A stretch of DNA of 22,107 nt from CADEED01 sp035995425 (GTDB taxonomy: Bacteria > Pseudomonadota > Gammaproteobacteria > Steroidobacterales > Steroidobacteraceae), in the NCBI GenBank assembly GCA_035995425.1, contig DASYKM010000125.1, forward strand, positions 1 through 22,107, written 5' to 3'. Positions 21,457 to 22,107 of this stretch are shown piece by piece (position 1 is the stretch's first letter; each line of letters opens with the position of its first letter). A program made the translations under genes and the position numbers. The notes beneath the pieces are model-generated. The model was not told the origin of the DNA, made no database searches, and saw only the letters and a program-made list of their open reading frames with translations.

Positions 21457-22107
21457 ATGAAAAAAGTTTTGAAGTGGCTGGGATTCGTCGTGGCGAGCGT
21501 CGCCGTGCTCGCGGTAGTCGCAATCATCTACGTGCAATTTGCATCCGAGCGCGCGTTCGCAAAGGTGTACACCGTCGCCGGGATCCTGAGCGCTCCCTTG
21601 CCGACCGACGCGGCGGAAATCGAGGAAGGCCATCGGCTGGCGCAGCTCACCGGATGCACGCATTGCCACGGCGACAATCTCGCGGGCGGTGCGCCTATCG
21701 ACATCCCGCAGATCGCGCGCTTCGTTCCGCCCAACATCTCGTCGATTCTTCCGGCGATGAGCGATGCGCAGCTCGTGGGCCTGCTTCGCCGCGGCGTGAA
21801 GCGCGACGGCACGGGCATATGGCTCATGCCCTCGGAAATGTACAGCCATCTGCACGACCAGGATCTCGCGCGCATCATCGCCTGGGTGCGCACGGTGCCG
21901 GCGAGTGGAGGCACTACCGAAAAAACGGAAGTCCGCCTGTTGGGCCGCGCCCTCGTGGTGGCCGGTAAATTCAAATCGGGCGCGCAGCAGGTCGAGGAAG
22001 CCGCGGGAGCTCCGGCGATTCCGGCGGGACGCGGCGCGTATCTCGCCATGAATCTCTGCAGCGAATGCCACGGTCAGGATCTGAACGGACGGCCTGAGGT
22101 GCCGGCG
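21457..22107 (+). CDS. Membrane-anchored multihaem cytochrome c (cut by window edge)
   Basis: The 217 visible residues begin with MKKVLKWLGF and a hydrophobic helix (about 8-27) that serves as anchor or signal. The first cytochrome c domain has CTHCH (67-71) with HGDNLAGG and a probable axial Met124 in WLMPSEMYSHLHDQDLARIIAWV; the second begins with CSECH (201-205) in NLCSECHGQDLNG and runs off the window. At least two haems are therefore bound, in the periplasm. The pattern resembles the cytochrome subunits of membrane dehydrogenases and other small electron carriers; the partner is not visible. The ATG at 21457 has GGGAGA five nt upstream. It is divergent from nrdA, and its 5' region overlaps the candidate NrdR boxes. 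The full length and number of haems depend on sequence beyond 22107. Confidence 0.88.
   Translation, partial: MKKVLKWLGFVVASVAVLAVVAIIYVQFASERAFAKVYTVAGILSAPLPTDAAEIEEGHRLAQLTGCTHCHGDNLAGGAPIDIPQIARFVPPNISSILPAMSDAQLVGLLRRGVKRDGTGIWLMPSEMYSHLHDQDLARIIAWVRTVPASGGTTEKTEVRLLGRALVVAGKFKSGAQQVEEAAGAPAIPAGRGAYLAMNLCSECHGQDLNGRPEVPA

Noticed and set aside
21163..22071. Long minus-strand open frame across the riboswitch and the terminal cytochrome
   Set aside because: It is antisense to a clear cytochrome c gene and crosses the structured riboswitch RNA; its composition is that of a shadow frame.

Overview
The window is GC-rich, densely coding bacterial chromosome with no insertion sequence, tRNA, rRNA or CRISPR array that I can see. 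Gene content suggests a soil or aquatic Gammaproteobacterium near Steroidobacteraceae/Nevskiales. The clues are a RoxA-like dihaem oxygenase relative, a BlaI/BlaR1-like locus carrying 'soil-associated' TIGR03435-type domains, several c-di-GMP proteins, a rhodocoxin-type ferredoxin reductase, and glnK-amtB with a sigma-54/NtrC control region. The taxonomic placement is inference from gene families only.

Layout. 1-1042: acetolactate synthase, with the large subunit (cut by the window edge) and the small subunit transcribed divergently. 1039-5278 (minus): a nitrogen cluster glnK-amtB followed closely by a zeta-crystallin-type quinone oxidoreductase and a HEAT-repeat protein; upstream of glnK lie a sigma-54 promoter and two NtrC-like sites. 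5512-6786 (plus): an FAD ferredoxin reductase. 6787-11123 (minus): a translationally coupled pair, a RoxA-like multihaem cytochrome and a patatin-like lipase with a membrane block inserted between its catalytic residues. 11188-12942 (plus): a 7TMR-DISM diguanylate cyclase. 13025-15695 (plus): a BlaI-type repressor, an M56 (BlaR1-like) metallopeptidase with a TIGR03435-like C-terminal domain, and a second membrane protein of the same plan that has lost the protease domain. 15861-18071 (plus): a REC-PAS-GGDEF-EAL protein. 18092-21069 (minus): class I ribonucleotide reductase nrdA-nrdB, preceded by a cobalamin riboswitch and candidate tandem NrdR boxes over the promoter. 21457-end (plus): a membrane-anchored multihaem cytochrome c, cut by the window edge.

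Most noteworthy. (1) The BlaI/BlaR1-like operon with a paired protease-less paralogue is the best candidate for an undescribed signalling system: both membrane proteins keep four predicted transmembrane helices and a related periplasmic domain ending in a shared CQxPCG motif, but only one has HExxH. (2) A B12 riboswitch in front of a B12-independent RNR implies that the cell also has, or had, a B12-dependent RNR and switches between them. The NrdA lacks the usual ATP-cone. (3) The cytochrome/patatin pair, with an extra CxxxCH in the cytochrome, looks like an envelope oxidation-plus-lipase module of unknown substrate.
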